Shown here one piece after another: positions 1-8,066 of a DNA stretch of 31,022 bases. Within the stretch, counting starts at the first letter, position 1. The number at the start of each line of letters is the position of its first letter. The stretch comes from UBA6136 sp964344495 (GTDB lineage Bacteria > Pseudomonadota > Gammaproteobacteria > Methylococcales > Methylococcaceae). Both the position numbers and the translations under genes were made by a program. The stretch spans positions 1 through 31,022 of the forward strand of contig CAYFNI010000014.1 of assembly GCA_964344495.1 (NCBI GenBank), written 5' to 3'. The notes under the pieces are model-generated. The model searched no databases, was not told the DNA's origin, and worked only from the letters and a program-made list of their open reading frames with translations.

Positions 1-102
1 ATAATCGGTCTACTCGCACGAATTGACTTGTGCGCCCACACCATTGCTTGATCTGCTTGTTAAAGAGCTTTCGGCTAGACCGTTAAGTCATCGCCGTAAA
101 GA
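1..102 (-). other. rRNA operon leader (5' transcribed spacer) with boxA and boxC-like elements
   Basis: Read on the minus strand, this is the transcribed leader in front of a 16S rRNA gene that must lie just left of the window. The antitermination element boxA (GCTCTTTAACAA) is at 57-68. A boxC-like stretch, GGTGTGGGCGCACA, follows at 29-42. This order matches enterobacterial and pseudomonad rrn leaders, where Nus factors bind boxA to prevent Rho termination. No 16S sequence itself is visible, so its start is inferred to be outside the window. Confidence 0.85.
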
Positions 103-108
103 GCGGGT

Positions 109-136
109 ATTTTACAGAAACCATCCAGCCTGTCAA
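109..136 (-). promoter_or_regulatory. rrn promoter P2 (sigma-70)
   Basis: On the minus strand a perfect -35 box TTGACA (131-136) and a -10 box TAAAAT (109-114) are separated by 16 bp. The bases after the -10 (ACCCGC) form a GC-rich discriminator, a feature linked to stringent and growth-rate control at rRNA promoters. It lies just upstream of boxA, as P2 does in E. coli rrn operons. Confidence 0.85.
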
Positions 137-206
137 CCCTTCATTTTCCTCATCGCCGAGCTTCCTGCCAGCGCCCCAAGCACCTTTCAGCCTTGGGAAG
201 CCGCTC

Positions 207-235
207 ATTATGAACAACCACCTATCCGGAGTCAA
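207..235 (-). promoter_or_regulatory. rrn promoter P1 (sigma-70)
   Basis: On the minus strand a -35 box TTGACT (230-235) and a -10 box CATAAT (207-212) are separated by exactly 17 bp, followed by the GC-rich GAGCGGCTTCC. An A-rich stretch upstream (about 244-256) could act as an UP element. It sits about 100 bp upstream of the second promoter, which reproduces the tandem P1-P2 arrangement of rRNA operons. Confidence 0.8.
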
Positions 236-330
236 GTGTTCAGTGCAATTCTTTTCCTATCCGCCACCCGAGGTGGCCAGACCGCTTAGAATCCATACAG
301 CCATATCACCTTACGCCAGGATAGTCCCCC

Positions 331-1284
331 ATGCCTCCAGAATCGCCTGCTTCAATACCAATGAGTTTGCTCCCTGGACGCCAGGCCGGCGCCCAACTCC
401 ATAAAACTGCAACTGGCTTGCGGCTTCTCTCCCTGCAAAACCGGTTCGGATGCGCGGACATCTTGCTGCAAGGCGCACAACTCTTGAGGTGGCAACCCAT
501 CGGCACTCATCCCATCACCTGGCTCTCGCCAGAACCGGAACTCCTCCCTCAAAAGTCACCCCACGGCGGGATTCCTATCTGCTGGCCCTGGTTCGGCCCC
601 CATGGCGATAACCCGACCCTACCGGCCCACGGCTTCGCACGCACCGCCGACTGGTCCGTTCATTCCATCAAGCGCCTGCATAACGGCAGTCACCGACTCA
701 CCCTGAGACTGCCTTCGCCTCCCTCCCCGAAGAGCCCCAGACTGACCGCCTGTTTTACCATCGGCCCCGATTTGACTATCGAACTGACGACACTGAACTC
801 TTCAAATCACCCCATCATCATCGGTGAGGCTCTGCACACTTACTTCACGGTAGGTGACATACGACAGGTGCGCGTCCACGGACTCAACAACCAGCTGTAT
901 ATAGATAAGACTGACGCGGGGATCCTGAAGCGGCAACGGGGGGCGATACGGATAGATGGCGAAACCGACCGGGTCTATGTCGGCAGCCGCTCAATCTGCA
1001 CGATCGAGGACCCCGTCCTCCAACGCCGGATTCGAATCGAAAAGAAAGGCAGCAATTCGACGATCATCTGGAACCCCTGGGCCGAAAAATCAGCCGCCAT
1101 CAGCGACATGGGGGCTGATGCCTACTTGAACATGCTATGTGTCGAGAGCGGCAATGCCCTGCAGGATCAAGTAACCGTGCCCCCCGGCGCCGCTCACCGC
1201 CTATGGGTACGCTATCGGCTACGCGACTGGAAAGCTGATGCAGATGCTGCATTCTCAACCCTGACAAGCCAAGGCGGATGCTGA
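331..1284 (+). CDS. D-hexose-6-phosphate mutarotase (YeaD-like, aldose 1-epimerase family)
   Basis: This 317-residue protein most likely interconverts the alpha and beta anomers of glucose-6-phosphate and related hexose phosphates in the cytoplasm. It carries the family signatures GGIPICWPWFGP (79-90) and PAHGFAR (98-104), with likely active-site residues H100, H169 (EALHTYF) and E272 (CVESGN). There is no signal peptide. The start at 331 has an AGGA at 318-321, nine bases upstream; an in-frame ATG at 361 is an alternative that would remove ten poorly conserved residues. The gene overlaps truC by seven bases (1278-1284), so the two are probably cotranscribed. It diverges from the rRNA promoters to its left. 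Confidence 0.85.
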   Translation: MPPESPASIPMSLLPGRQAGAQLHKTATGLRLLSLQNRFGCADILLQGAQLLRWQPIGTHPITWLSPEPELLPQKSPHGGIPICWPWFGPHGDNPTLPAHGFARTADWSVHSIKRLHNGSHRLTLRLPSPPSPKSPRLTACFTIGPDLTIELTTLNSSNHPIIIGEALHTYFTVGDIRQVRVHGLNNQLYIDKTDAGILKRQRGAIRIDGETDRVYVGSRSICTIEDPVLQRRIRIEKKGSNSTIIWNPWAEKSAAISDMGADAYLNMLCVESGNALQDQVTVPPGAAHRLWVRYRLRDWKADADAAFSTLTSQGGC

Positions 1285-1997
1285 GCATTCTGCACCACGA
1301 CCCCAGCCTGATAGCCATCAGCAAGCCACCCGGGCTATTGGTCCACCGCTCTGCCATTGACCGGCATGAAACCCGCAATGCCATGACCCTGCTACGCGAC
1401 CAGATCGGCCGTCCGGTCTTTCCCGTGCATCGGCTGGACAAACCGACATCTGGCGTCCTGCTCTTCGCACTCGACAGCGACACCGCCCGCCTCATGGGCC
1501 GCCTGTTTGCGGAAAACCACATCAACAAGACCTATCTGGCTGTCGTCCGCGGCCATACAGCGGCGGCGGACACCATCGACTACCCATTGGTCGAGGAACC
1601 GGACAAATTGACCGACGCCTTGGCCATGCCCGACAAGCCGGCACAATCTGCCGTCACTCACTACGAGCGACTTGCGGCCACCGAACTGCCCTACCCGGTC
1701 GGACGCTATCCGACCTGCCGCTATTCGTTGCTCAAAGTCACGCCGGCAACCGGCCGCAAGCATCAAATTCGTCGCCACATGAAACACATCTTCCATCCGG
1801 TCATTGGCGACACCACCCACGGCGACGGGCGCCACAACCGGTTTTTCAGGGAACAGCTCGACTGCCCGCGCCTCCTGCTGGCCGCGACCCACCTGAGCTT
1901 TTACCATCCACACAGCGGCCTGCCGGTCGAAATCCACGCTCCCCCTGACAGGACGTTCAATGCCCTGCTGGAACGCCTAGGCTGGGGTTACCCCTGA
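1278..1997 (+). CDS. truC: tRNA pseudouridine(65) synthase TruC
   Basis: This 239-residue member of the RluA/RluC/TruC pseudouridine synthase superfamily is predicted to convert U65 in the acceptor arm of certain tRNAs to pseudouridine. The catalytic-Asp motif HRLDKPTSG is at 51-59 (D54), and the N-terminal KPPGLLVHRS (16-25) is characteristic of TruC rather than RluA or RluC. There is no N-terminal S4 domain. The ATG overlaps the end of the upstream mutarotase gene, which suggests translational coupling. It converges on the methyltransferase gene, with only 19 bp between the two stop codons. Assignment to TruC over RluA paralogues rests on these motifs and on length. Confidence 0.87.
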   Translation: MLSILHHDPSLIAISKPPGLLVHRSAIDRHETRNAMTLLRDQIGRPVFPVHRLDKPTSGVLLFALDSDTARLMGRLFAENHINKTYLAVVRGHTAAADTIDYPLVEEPDKLTDALAMPDKPAQSAVTHYERLAATELPYPVGRYPTCRYSLLKVTPATGRKHQIRRHMKHIFHPVIGDTTHGDGRHNRFFREQLDCPRLLLAATHLSFYHPHSGLPVEIHAPPDRTFNALLERLGWGYP

Positions 1998-2021
1998 GCG
2001 TGAATCAAACCGCAGCTCAGG
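1993..2021. repeat. Inverted repeat spanning the convergent truC/rsmC stop codons
   Basis: A perfect 7-bp inverted repeat, CCTGAGC at 1993-1999 and GCTCAGG at 2015-2021, brackets the junction and includes the truC stop and the end of the rsmC reading frame. There is no T-run on either strand, so it is not a canonical intrinsic terminator. It might form a 3'-end hairpin in both transcripts. Confidence 0.4.
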
Positions 2022-3060
2022 CCAATCGCCGCGCAATAATTACCTTGAACCCCTGCGACAGCTCGGCTGAGACGATCTCACCGCTCATGGCCTCAATCTC
2101 ATTTTCGTAAGGCAACTGGCGATTCGCCACCATGAACAACCGCCCGCCCGGCCGCAATACCCGCAGGGCCTCCCGCACAAAGGCGCGCCCCAGACTCGGC
2201 AACGCACCCCGCCCCGCATGAAAGGGCGGATTCATCAAAACGAAGTCCAACCCCTTGAAGGGCAGCCCCGCTGTCACATCCAGCCAGTGAAAGTGCAAAC
2301 GCACGTCCTTGGCGATCGGCGCGAGATTGAGCTCCGCCGCCTGCAGCGCCTTCTGTTCGGCCTCAACCAGATGTAACTCGACAATCCCCTTGCAGCGGAT
2401 AAGGGCCTCACGACTGAGCCACCCGTAACCCGCCCCCAGGTCGGCCCCGCACCCGGTCAGACCATCCGGCAAACTCTGGGACAGCAGACGGGAACCGACA
2501 TCAATCGCCTTCCAACTGAATAGTCCAGGACAGCTGTACAAGCCCGTATCGACCCGCCTCTGCAGAACGCCCGACTGTCTCCAGATATCCAACTGCGCGC
2601 GATTCAGCTCCGCCTCCCGTCGAACGCCCTGTATGACCCTGCACTTGTGCTTGCTGAAACTGTGTACGACGCCCAGCAACTCCTCGCAGCGACGTTCAAG
2701 CGAACCCGACCCCAGCGTATTGGCCGCAATCACTAACAGGTGCCCGCCCTCCTCAAGCGAATCAACCGCCAACGCCATGTGATAGAGCACCTCTTCCTTG
2801 TGCTTGGTCGCGAATACCACCGCCAGCCGATACGGTCCCTGGGGTGCCGTAATCCTTGTCACGCCCTGTCGATCCAGCGCTTCGGCAGCCGGCCTGTACG
2901 TCTGCAGGGCGTGAACCACGCCCGACGTCCCCAACGCCGCCAGATAGTCACCCGACTCGGCCCTGAACAGCACCACACCGCCCGATGCTGCAGACAACAC
3001 CTCAGGCATTCGTGTCAAAAAAGCCGCCAAAGCGGCAGATTGCGCTTCTGATTCGATCAT
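2017..3060 (-). CDS. rsmC: 16S rRNA (guanine-N2)-methyltransferase, RsmC/RlmG type
   Basis: This 347-residue SAM-dependent enzyme belongs to the RsmC/RlmG family, which methylates the N2 of a guanine in rRNA (G1207 of 16S for RsmC, G1835 of 23S for RlmG). The C-terminal half has SAM motif I (DLGAGYG from about residue 207) and the catalytic NPPFH motif at 277-281. The N-terminal half looks like the degenerate duplicate methyltransferase domain typical of the family. I chose the ATG at 3060 because the length then matches RsmC (343 residues in E. coli). The frame stays open to 3138 but without a convincing ribosome binding site. RlmG is the main alternative identity. Confidence 0.75.
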   Translation of the reverse strand: MIESEAQSAALAAFLTRMPEVLSAASGGVVLFRAESGDYLAALGTSGVVHALQTYRPAAEALDRQGVTRITAPQGPYRLAVVFATKHKEEVLYHMALAVDSLEEGGHLLVIAANTLGSGSLERRCEELLGVVHSFSKHKCRVIQGVRREAELNRAQLDIWRQSGVLQRRVDTGLYSCPGLFSWKAIDVGSRLLSQSLPDGLTGCGADLGAGYGWLSREALIRCKGIVELHLVEAEQKALQAAELNLAPIAKDVRLHFHWLDVTAGLPFKGLDFVLMNPPFHAGRGALPSLGRAFVREALRVLRPGGRLFMVANRQLPYENEIEAMSGEIVSAELSQGFKVIIARRLA

Positions 3061-3183
3061 AATGCAGGCCGGTTTCACTGAGTTTGAGTGAACATTCTCC
3101 TCTACTCGCCGGGAGCAACGCCAATCCCCCCACGCCAACGCACCTCGAATGAATCCGGTGGACAGACGATGTCACCGATAGAC

Positions 3184-3192
3184 TGCTAAAAT
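3184..3192 (+). promoter_or_regulatory. Candidate extended -10 promoter for the ccm operon
   Basis: TGCTAAAAT at 3184-3192 fits the extended -10 pattern (TG, one base, then a TATAAT-like hexamer). It is about 50 bp upstream of the ccmD start codon. No good -35 box is visible at the expected distance, so this is a tentative call. Confidence 0.35.
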
Positions 3193-3243
3193 GACGGATC
3201 AAGGCGAGATGCTTCTCACACTCCATCCGATGACAACTCACCC

Positions 3244-3414
3244 ATGAACTGGCCCGACTTTCTGCACATGGGCGGCTATGCCCTCTATGTATGGACCTCC
3301 TACGGTCTGATGGCCTTCATTTTGCTGGCCAACCTGATCATCCCCCTGAAGCGGCGCCGGGATGTGACGGACAAAATCCGCCGCCTGCTTCAGACATCCG
3401 CGAAAAAACCATGA
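3244..3414 (+). CDS. ccmD: Heme exporter protein CcmD
   Basis: This 56-residue protein fits CcmD, a small one-span membrane protein that joins the CcmABC complex and is needed to release holo-CcmE. It begins MNWPDFLHMGGYALYVW, has a hydrophobic span at about 12-34, and ends in a basic cytoplasmic tail (KRRRD and KIRR). The FLxMGGYxxYVW pattern is the typical start of CcmD proteins. Its stop codon overlaps the ATG of ccmE by four bases (ATGA), which confirms its place at the head of the operon. The ribosome binding site is weak. The usual partners ccmA, ccmB and ccmC are not upstream in this window. Confidence 0.88.
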   Translation: MNWPDFLHMGGYALYVWTSYGLMAFILLANLIIPLKRRRDVTDKIRRLLQTSAKKP

Positions 3415-3866
3415 CTCCCCGACGCAAACGCATGCTGGTCGTCGGCCTGATCCTGCTCGGTGTCAGCGTGGCCGCCTTCTTCGCCCTCACCGCCTTCCAG
3501 AAGAACCTGCTCTACTTCTTTACCCCGACTCAGGTGGCAACCGGTGAAGCACCCAAGGGCTATCCCTTCCGGGTCGGCGGTCTGGTCGTGACTGGCAGTG
3601 TCCGGCGCGCACCCGACAGCCTCGCCGTCCAGTTCTCCATTACCGATGGCACCGGCACCCTGCCGGTCACCTACACCGGCATCCTGCCCGACCTGTTCCG
3701 CGAGGGACAAGGCATCATCTCCGTCGGCAAGCTGAATGATCAGGGCATCTTCGAGGCCAGTGAGGTGCTTGCAAAGCACGACGAAAACTACATGCCGCCC
3801 GAAGTCGCCGATGCGTTGAAACAAAACGGACAACTGCCAACCTCTTATAAGGACTATCAGCGGTGA
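3411..3866 (+). CDS. ccmE: Periplasmic heme chaperone CcmE
   Basis: This 151-residue protein is the heme chaperone of System I cytochrome c maturation. It binds heme covalently and carries it from CcmC to the CcmF/H ligase. A basic N-terminus (MTPRRKR) and one membrane span (about 8-28) anchor a periplasmic OB-fold domain. The heme-attachment motif KHDENYMPPE is present, with the heme-binding His at 123 and the axial Tyr at 127. The start at 3411 overlaps the ccmD stop by four bases, and its own TGA overlaps the GTG start of ccmF. This is the His form of CcmE, not the Cys variant found in some bacteria and archaea. Confidence 0.95.
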   Translation: MTPRRKRMLVVGLILLGVSVAAFFALTAFQKNLLYFFTPTQVATGEAPKGYPFRVGGLVVTGSVRRAPDSLAVQFSITDGTGTLPVTYTGILPDLFREGQGIISVGKLNDQGIFEASEVLAKHDENYMPPEVADALKQNGQLPTSYKDYQR

Positions 3867-5839
3867 TCGCAGAACTTGGCCACTTGGCCCTGATCCTGGC
3901 CCTGTGTCTGGCCATACTGCAAGGCACTTTCCCGTTGGCGGGTGCGGCACGAAACGTCCCGGTCTGGATGGCGTCCGGTCGTGCCGCCGGACGGGCACAG
4001 TTCCTTTTCCTGAGCATTGCCCTGGCGTGCCTGATCGACAGCTTCATCAGCAACGACTTTTCCGTCCTCTACGTCGCCAGCCATTCGAACAGTGAACTGC
4101 CGCTGTACTACCGCATCGCCGCCACGTGGGGTGCGCACGAAGGCTCCATGCTGCTGTGGGCCTTCATCCTGAGCGTCTGGACCTTCGCCGTAACGCTCTT
4201 CAGTCGTAGCCTGAGCGAAGAATTCCAGGCCCGCGTGCTCGGCGTCATGGGCCTGATCAGTGTCGGCATCCTGCTGTTCATCCTGTTCACCTCCAACCCC
4301 TTCGAACGACTGCTCCCGGTACCGGCCGATGGCAATGACCTCAACCCATTGCTCCAGGACTTCGGCATGACCATTCACCCGCCGATGCTCTATATGGGTT
4401 ATGTCGGACTCTCGGTGGCCTTCAGCTTTGCCATTGCTGCGCTGCTGGGGGGCTCCCTGGATTCTGCCTGGGCGCGCTGGTCACGGCCGTGGACGCTTGT
4501 CGCCTGGATTTTTCTGACCTTCGGCATCGTGCTGGGCTCGTGGTGGGCCTATTACGAACTGGGCTGGGGCGGCTGGTGGTTCTGGGATCCGGTCGAAAAT
4601 GCCTCCTTCATGCCGTGGCTGGTCGCCACCGCCCTGCTGCACTCCCTGGCGGTAACCGAAAAGCGCGGCGCCTTCAAGGCCTGGACCGTTCTCTTGGCCA
4701 TCTTCGCCTTTTCGCTCAGCCTGCTGGGCACGTTTCTGGTGCGATCAGGCGTTCTGACCTCGGTTCACGCCTTCGCCTCCGATCCCGCTCGCGGTCTGTT
4801 CATTCTGGTTTTTCTGGCCCTGGTGGTCGGCAGTTCCCTGCTGATCTATGCCCTGCGTGCGCCCTCGATCCGGGACAGCGCGCATTACCGACTGCTTTCT
4901 CGTGAGAACCTGCTGTTGCTGAACAACATCCTGCTGGTGACTGCGGCCGCCAGCATCCTGCTCGGCACTCTCTACCCGCTGGTACTCGACGCCCTCAAGC
5001 TGGGCAAGATCTCCGTCGGTCCGCCCTACTTCAGCAGTGTCTTCGCTCCATTGATGACGCCGGTCATCCTGCTGGCCGGCATCGCTCCCCTGTTTGCCTG
5101 GCGCGAAGCCGATGCCGGTAAGCTGGTTCGAACCGCACGCTGGCTGGCACCCGCAAGCCTGCTCATCGGCACGGTATCAGCCGGCCTGTTCTGGTCCATC
5201 GACGACCTCAAGACCGTGGCCGGCCTGAGCATGGCGTTCTGGCTGGCAGGTAGCACGCTGGTTGCGCTCTGGGTTCGGGTCCGCCTGCGCGCGCACCTGC
5301 TCGAAGGACTGACATCGCAGTCACTCAGCTATTACGGCATGACGCTGGCGCATCTGGGCATCGCCGTGTTTCTGGTCGGCGTCGTACTCTCCAACAGCCA
5401 CAGTCAGGAAAAAATCGTCCGGCTGGCGCCCGGCGACACCGTCCGGCTGGGCGATTACGAGTTCCGCTTCAACGGCGTCAACGAGGTCAGCGGACCAAAT
5501 TTCAAGGCTCACGAAGGCCATTTCACGATCCTGCACGATGGCGAACGCCTGACCGAACTGCACCCCCAAAAGCGCATCTATAAAGTCCAACGCAACACCA
5601 TGACCGAGGCCGACATCGACCCCGGCCTGACCCGTGACTTGTATGTCGCCCTCGGGGAACCCATGGACGGCGCCGCCTGGAGCGCCCGGGTCTATTACAA
5701 ACCGTTCATCCGCTGGATCTGGCTGGGTGGGCTGCTGATGATGGCTGGCGGCGTGTGTTCGGTCAGCGACCGGCGCTACCGCATCAAGACCATGGTCCGG
5801 GACACCCGATCACCTGCGGCCGATGCCCCTCAGAGCTGA
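3863..5839 (+). CDS. ccmF: Cytochrome c heme lyase subunit CcmF
   Basis: This 658-residue polytopic membrane protein is the core of the heme ligase that attaches heme to apocytochrome c. The tryptophan-rich WWD signature GWGGWWFWDP is at 234-243. Conserved histidines are seen in ATWGAHEGS and in MTIHPPMLYMGY, consistent with b-heme and substrate-heme ligation. A long periplasmic C-terminal loop (about 505-615) precedes the last membrane span, as is usual for CcmF. Translation starts at GTG, which overlaps the ccmE stop by four bases (GTGA). Length fits the family (about 650 residues). The stop is followed by 21 bp before ccmG. Confidence 0.96.
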   Translation: MIAELGHLALILALCLAILQGTFPLAGAARNVPVWMASGRAAGRAQFLFLSIALACLIDSFISNDFSVLYVASHSNSELPLYYRIAATWGAHEGSMLLWAFILSVWTFAVTLFSRSLSEEFQARVLGVMGLISVGILLFILFTSNPFERLLPVPADGNDLNPLLQDFGMTIHPPMLYMGYVGLSVAFSFAIAALLGGSLDSAWARWSRPWTLVAWIFLTFGIVLGSWWAYYELGWGGWWFWDPVENASFMPWLVATALLHSLAVTEKRGAFKAWTVLLAIFAFSLSLLGTFLVRSGVLTSVHAFASDPARGLFILVFLALVVGSSLLIYALRAPSIRDSAHYRLLSRENLLLLNNILLVTAAASILLGTLYPLVLDALKLGKISVGPPYFSSVFAPLMTPVILLAGIAPLFAWREADAGKLVRTARWLAPASLLIGTVSAGLFWSIDDLKTVAGLSMAFWLAGSTLVALWVRVRLRAHLLEGLTSQSLSYYGMTLAHLGIAVFLVGVVLSNSHSQEKIVRLAPGDTVRLGDYEFRFNGVNEVSGPNFKAHEGHFTILHDGERLTELHPQKRIYKVQRNTMTEADIDPGLTRDLYVALGEPMDGAAWSARVYYKPFIRWIWLGGLLMMAGGVCSVSDRRYRIKTMVRDTRSPAADAPQS

Positions 5840-5860
5840 TTCGCCGCTGCGAGCACCCTT

Positions 5861-6409
5861 ATGCCGAAACAGAAAAACCTCCTCTTCATCATCCCGCTGG
5901 CCGTGTTTGCCATCATGGTGATTTTTCTGGCCATCGGCCTTAGGCTCGATCCCAGGGAAGTGCCATCGCCACTGATCGGCAAGCCCGCCCCGACCTTTTC
6001 GCTGCCGCAGGTGGCCGATGCCGGAAAAACCCTCAGTCCGGCTGATTTCAAAGGTCAGGTCGTACTGCTGAATGTCTGGGCTTCGTGGTGCGTATCCTGC
6101 CGGCAGGAACATCCGGTCCTGGTCCAGCTGGCGCGGCAACAACAGGTCGCGCTCTACGGACTCAACTACAAGGATCAACGCGCAGCTGCCAACAGCTGGC
6201 TGACGCAATTCGGCAATCCCTACACCGCCAGCGGCTTCGATGCAGATGGCCGGGTCGGTATCGACTGGGGGGTCTACGGCGTGCCTGAGACCTTCGTCAT
6301 CGACAAGGCGGGGCTGATCCGCCACAAGCACACCGGGCCGATCACGCCTGAGGCACTGGAAAACGAATTGTTACCGCTGGTGCGCACCCTGCAAGCCGAG
6401 GCCCCATGA
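5861..6409 (+). CDS. ccmG: Thiol:disulfide interchange protein CcmG/DsbE
   Basis: This 182-residue membrane-anchored periplasmic thioredoxin-like protein supplies electrons that reduce the CxxCH cysteines of apocytochrome c. An N-terminal anchor (about 6-26) is followed by a thioredoxin fold with the active site WCVSC (C77, C80) and the cis-Pro loop GVPE (140-143). The usual CcmG active site is WCPTC or similar, so the Val-Ser pair is a mild variation. GVPETF and the acidic residues near the active site are family hallmarks. It lies inside the ccm operon and overlaps ccmH by four bases (ATGA). Confidence 0.93.
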   Translation: MPKQKNLLFIIPLAVFAIMVIFLAIGLRLDPREVPSPLIGKPAPTFSLPQVADAGKTLSPADFKGQVVLLNVWASWCVSCRQEHPVLVQLARQQQVALYGLNYKDQRAAANSWLTQFGNPYTASGFDADGRVGIDWGVYGVPETFVIDKAGLIRHKHTGPITPEALENELLPLVRTLQAEAP

Positions 6410-6870
6410 CACGCTGGCTGCCTATTCTGTTGCTGCTCTCGACCGCTACCCCGGCGGTAGAAGTCCGTTCATTTGACGACCCAGAAAAACAGGCACGCTA
6501 CGAGCGGCTGATCGAAGAATTGCGCTGTCTGGTGTGTCAGAACCAGTCGCTGGCCGATTCCGATGCCGATCTGGCCAAGGATCTGCGCGAGGAGGTATAC
6601 GGCATCATCGAGAGCGGCCGGAGCGAGCAGGAAGCAATCCGCTTCCTGACCGACCGCTACGGCGATTTTGTGCTTTACCGCCCACCGCTCAAGCCGATCA
6701 CCTGGCTGCTGTGGGCCGGTCCGCTCCTGTTGCTGCTCGGTGGCGGCCTCTTTATGCGCCTGCAGGGCCAACAGCGCTCGACGACCGCCCCCCAGGCACT
6801 GACCGACGCGGAACGGCAACGGCTGGACCAGCTCAAGCACGCATTGCAGGACAAGGACTCACACCCATGA
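6406..6870 (+). CDS. ccmH: Cytochrome c-type biogenesis protein CcmH
   Basis: This 154-residue protein is the thiol oxidoreductase partner of CcmF. It has an N-terminal signal sequence (about 1-17), the strictly conserved LRCLVCQNQS motif (C41 and C44) in a periplasmic helical bundle, and a C-terminal membrane span (about 98-117). The length matches the short CcmH type, in which the TPR part is encoded by a separate ccmI gene, as is the case here. It overlaps ccmG upstream and ccmI downstream through ATGA junctions, indicating coupled translation. Confidence 0.94.
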   Translation: MTRWLPILLLLSTATPAVEVRSFDDPEKQARYERLIEELRCLVCQNQSLADSDADLAKDLREEVYGIIESGRSEQEAIRFLTDRYGDFVLYRPPLKPITWLLWAGPLLLLLGGGLFMRLQGQQRSTTAPQALTDAERQRLDQLKHALQDKDSHP

Positions 6871-8066
6871 TTGCATTCTGGATCACCACCGCCTTGATGC
6901 TGCTGATGGGCTTCCTGCTGTTTGTCCCGGCCCTGCGGAAGCAGACCCGCAATGACCGTCCCAGCCGCGCACAGCTGAACCTGGCCTTGTTCCGGCAACG
7001 CCAGCAGGAACTGGCCGCCGAGACCGGCTCGGCCGAGGCCCTGCAAAACCTGAGCGCCGAGTCTGAGCGCCACTTGCTGGCCGATCTCGAGTCCACCCAT
7101 CCACCGCTGGCACCGACGGCTCAGAACGGCCGCCGCGCCTTGCTGATCGGGCTTCTGCTGGTACCTCTGCTGGCCGGCCTCACCTATGCCCTCATGGGCC
7201 GGCCTGATCTGATCAGCCAGCCACCGCAGGTGGATTCCAGCCAGGCGGAGATCCGCAAGTCGATCGAGGGTCTGGCGCAACGACTGCAACAGAATCCGAA
7301 CGATCTGGAGGGCTGGGTCCTCCTTGGCCGTTCATTGCAGGCCACGCAGGAACCCGAGCGTGCGACGCAAGCGTTCGAGTTTGCCCTGAAACTCGCACCC
7401 GACAATCTGGACCTGAAAAGCTACTATGCCGAAGCCCTCGCCGAGGCCCAACAAGGGTCGATGCAAGGGAGACCCGCCGACATCGTGGCCAGTATTCTCA
7501 AGCAGAATCCGCAGCACAAAACCGCACTCTGGCTGGCCGGGGTAGCGGCTGCCGAGCGCGGCGATCTGAAAACGGCGGTTCACCACTGGCAAGCCCTCAA
7601 GGCGCAGTTCCCCGCCGAGAGCCCGGAAGCTCAGGAGATTGCCGGTTTCATCGGCAAGGCGACGGCCGAAGCCGGAACAGCCACCGCGCCCGCACCGACC
7701 ACAGCCGGTAAACAGATCCGGGTCAAGGTCGCCCTGGCTGATGCACTCAAACCCCAGGCGCAGCCCGACGATACTGTCTTCATCTTTGCCCGCGCCGCCG
7801 AAGGGCCGCCCATGCCACTGGCCGTGGTCCGTAAACAGGTCAAGGACTTGCCGCTGGAGGTGACGCTGGACGACAGCCAGTCGATGGTGCAGGGCATGAA
7901 CGTGTCCGCGTTCGAGCGCCTCGTGATCGGCGCCCGCGTCTCGAAAAGTGGACGACCGATTCCCTCACCCGGTGATCTGGAGGGACTGACGAATCCGGTC
8001 ACACCCGCCATGGATGCTCGCTACAGCATTACCATCAACCACATCGTGCCGGAACAGCAGCGCTGA
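6867..8066 (+). CDS. ccmI: Cytochrome c biogenesis TPR protein CcmI
   Basis: This 399-residue protein corresponds to CcmI (the TPR portion of E. coli CcmH), which holds apocytochrome c for heme ligation. Two membrane spans (about 3-23 and 90-110) flank a cytoplasmic loop rich in Gln and Glu. The periplasmic part carries TPR repeats, such as the block from GWVLLGRSLQ to ALKLAPDN, and a C-terminal beta-rich domain (IRVKVALADAL and following). I chose the ATG at 6867 because it overlaps the ccmH stop (ATGA) and gives the expected first membrane span. The stop abuts the mak stop with no intervening base; the two stops form the palindrome TGATCA. Confidence 0.9.
   Translation: MIAFWITTALMLLMGFLLFVPALRKQTRNDRPSRAQLNLALFRQRQQELAAETGSAEALQNLSAESERHLLADLESTHPPLAPTAQNGRRALLIGLLLVPLLAGLTYALMGRPDLISQPPQVDSSQAEIRKSIEGLAQRLQQNPNDLEGWVLLGRSLQATQEPERATQAFEFALKLAPDNLDLKSYYAEALAEAQQGSMQGRPADIVASILKQNPQHKTALWLAGVAAAERGDLKTAVHHWQALKAQFPAESPEAQEIAGFIGKATAEAGTATAPAPTTAGKQIRVKVALADALKPQAQPDDTVFIFARAAEGPPMPLAVVRKQVKDLPLEVTLDDSQSMVQGMNVSAFERLVIGARVSKSGRPIPSPGDLEGLTNPVTPAMDARYSITINHIVPEQQR

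Noticed and set aside
23..404. Open frames on the plus strand (23-289 and 210-404) that could encode small proteins
   Set aside because: They lie over the rRNA leader and its promoters, which are supported by motifs on the minus strand. The translations show no recognisable features.
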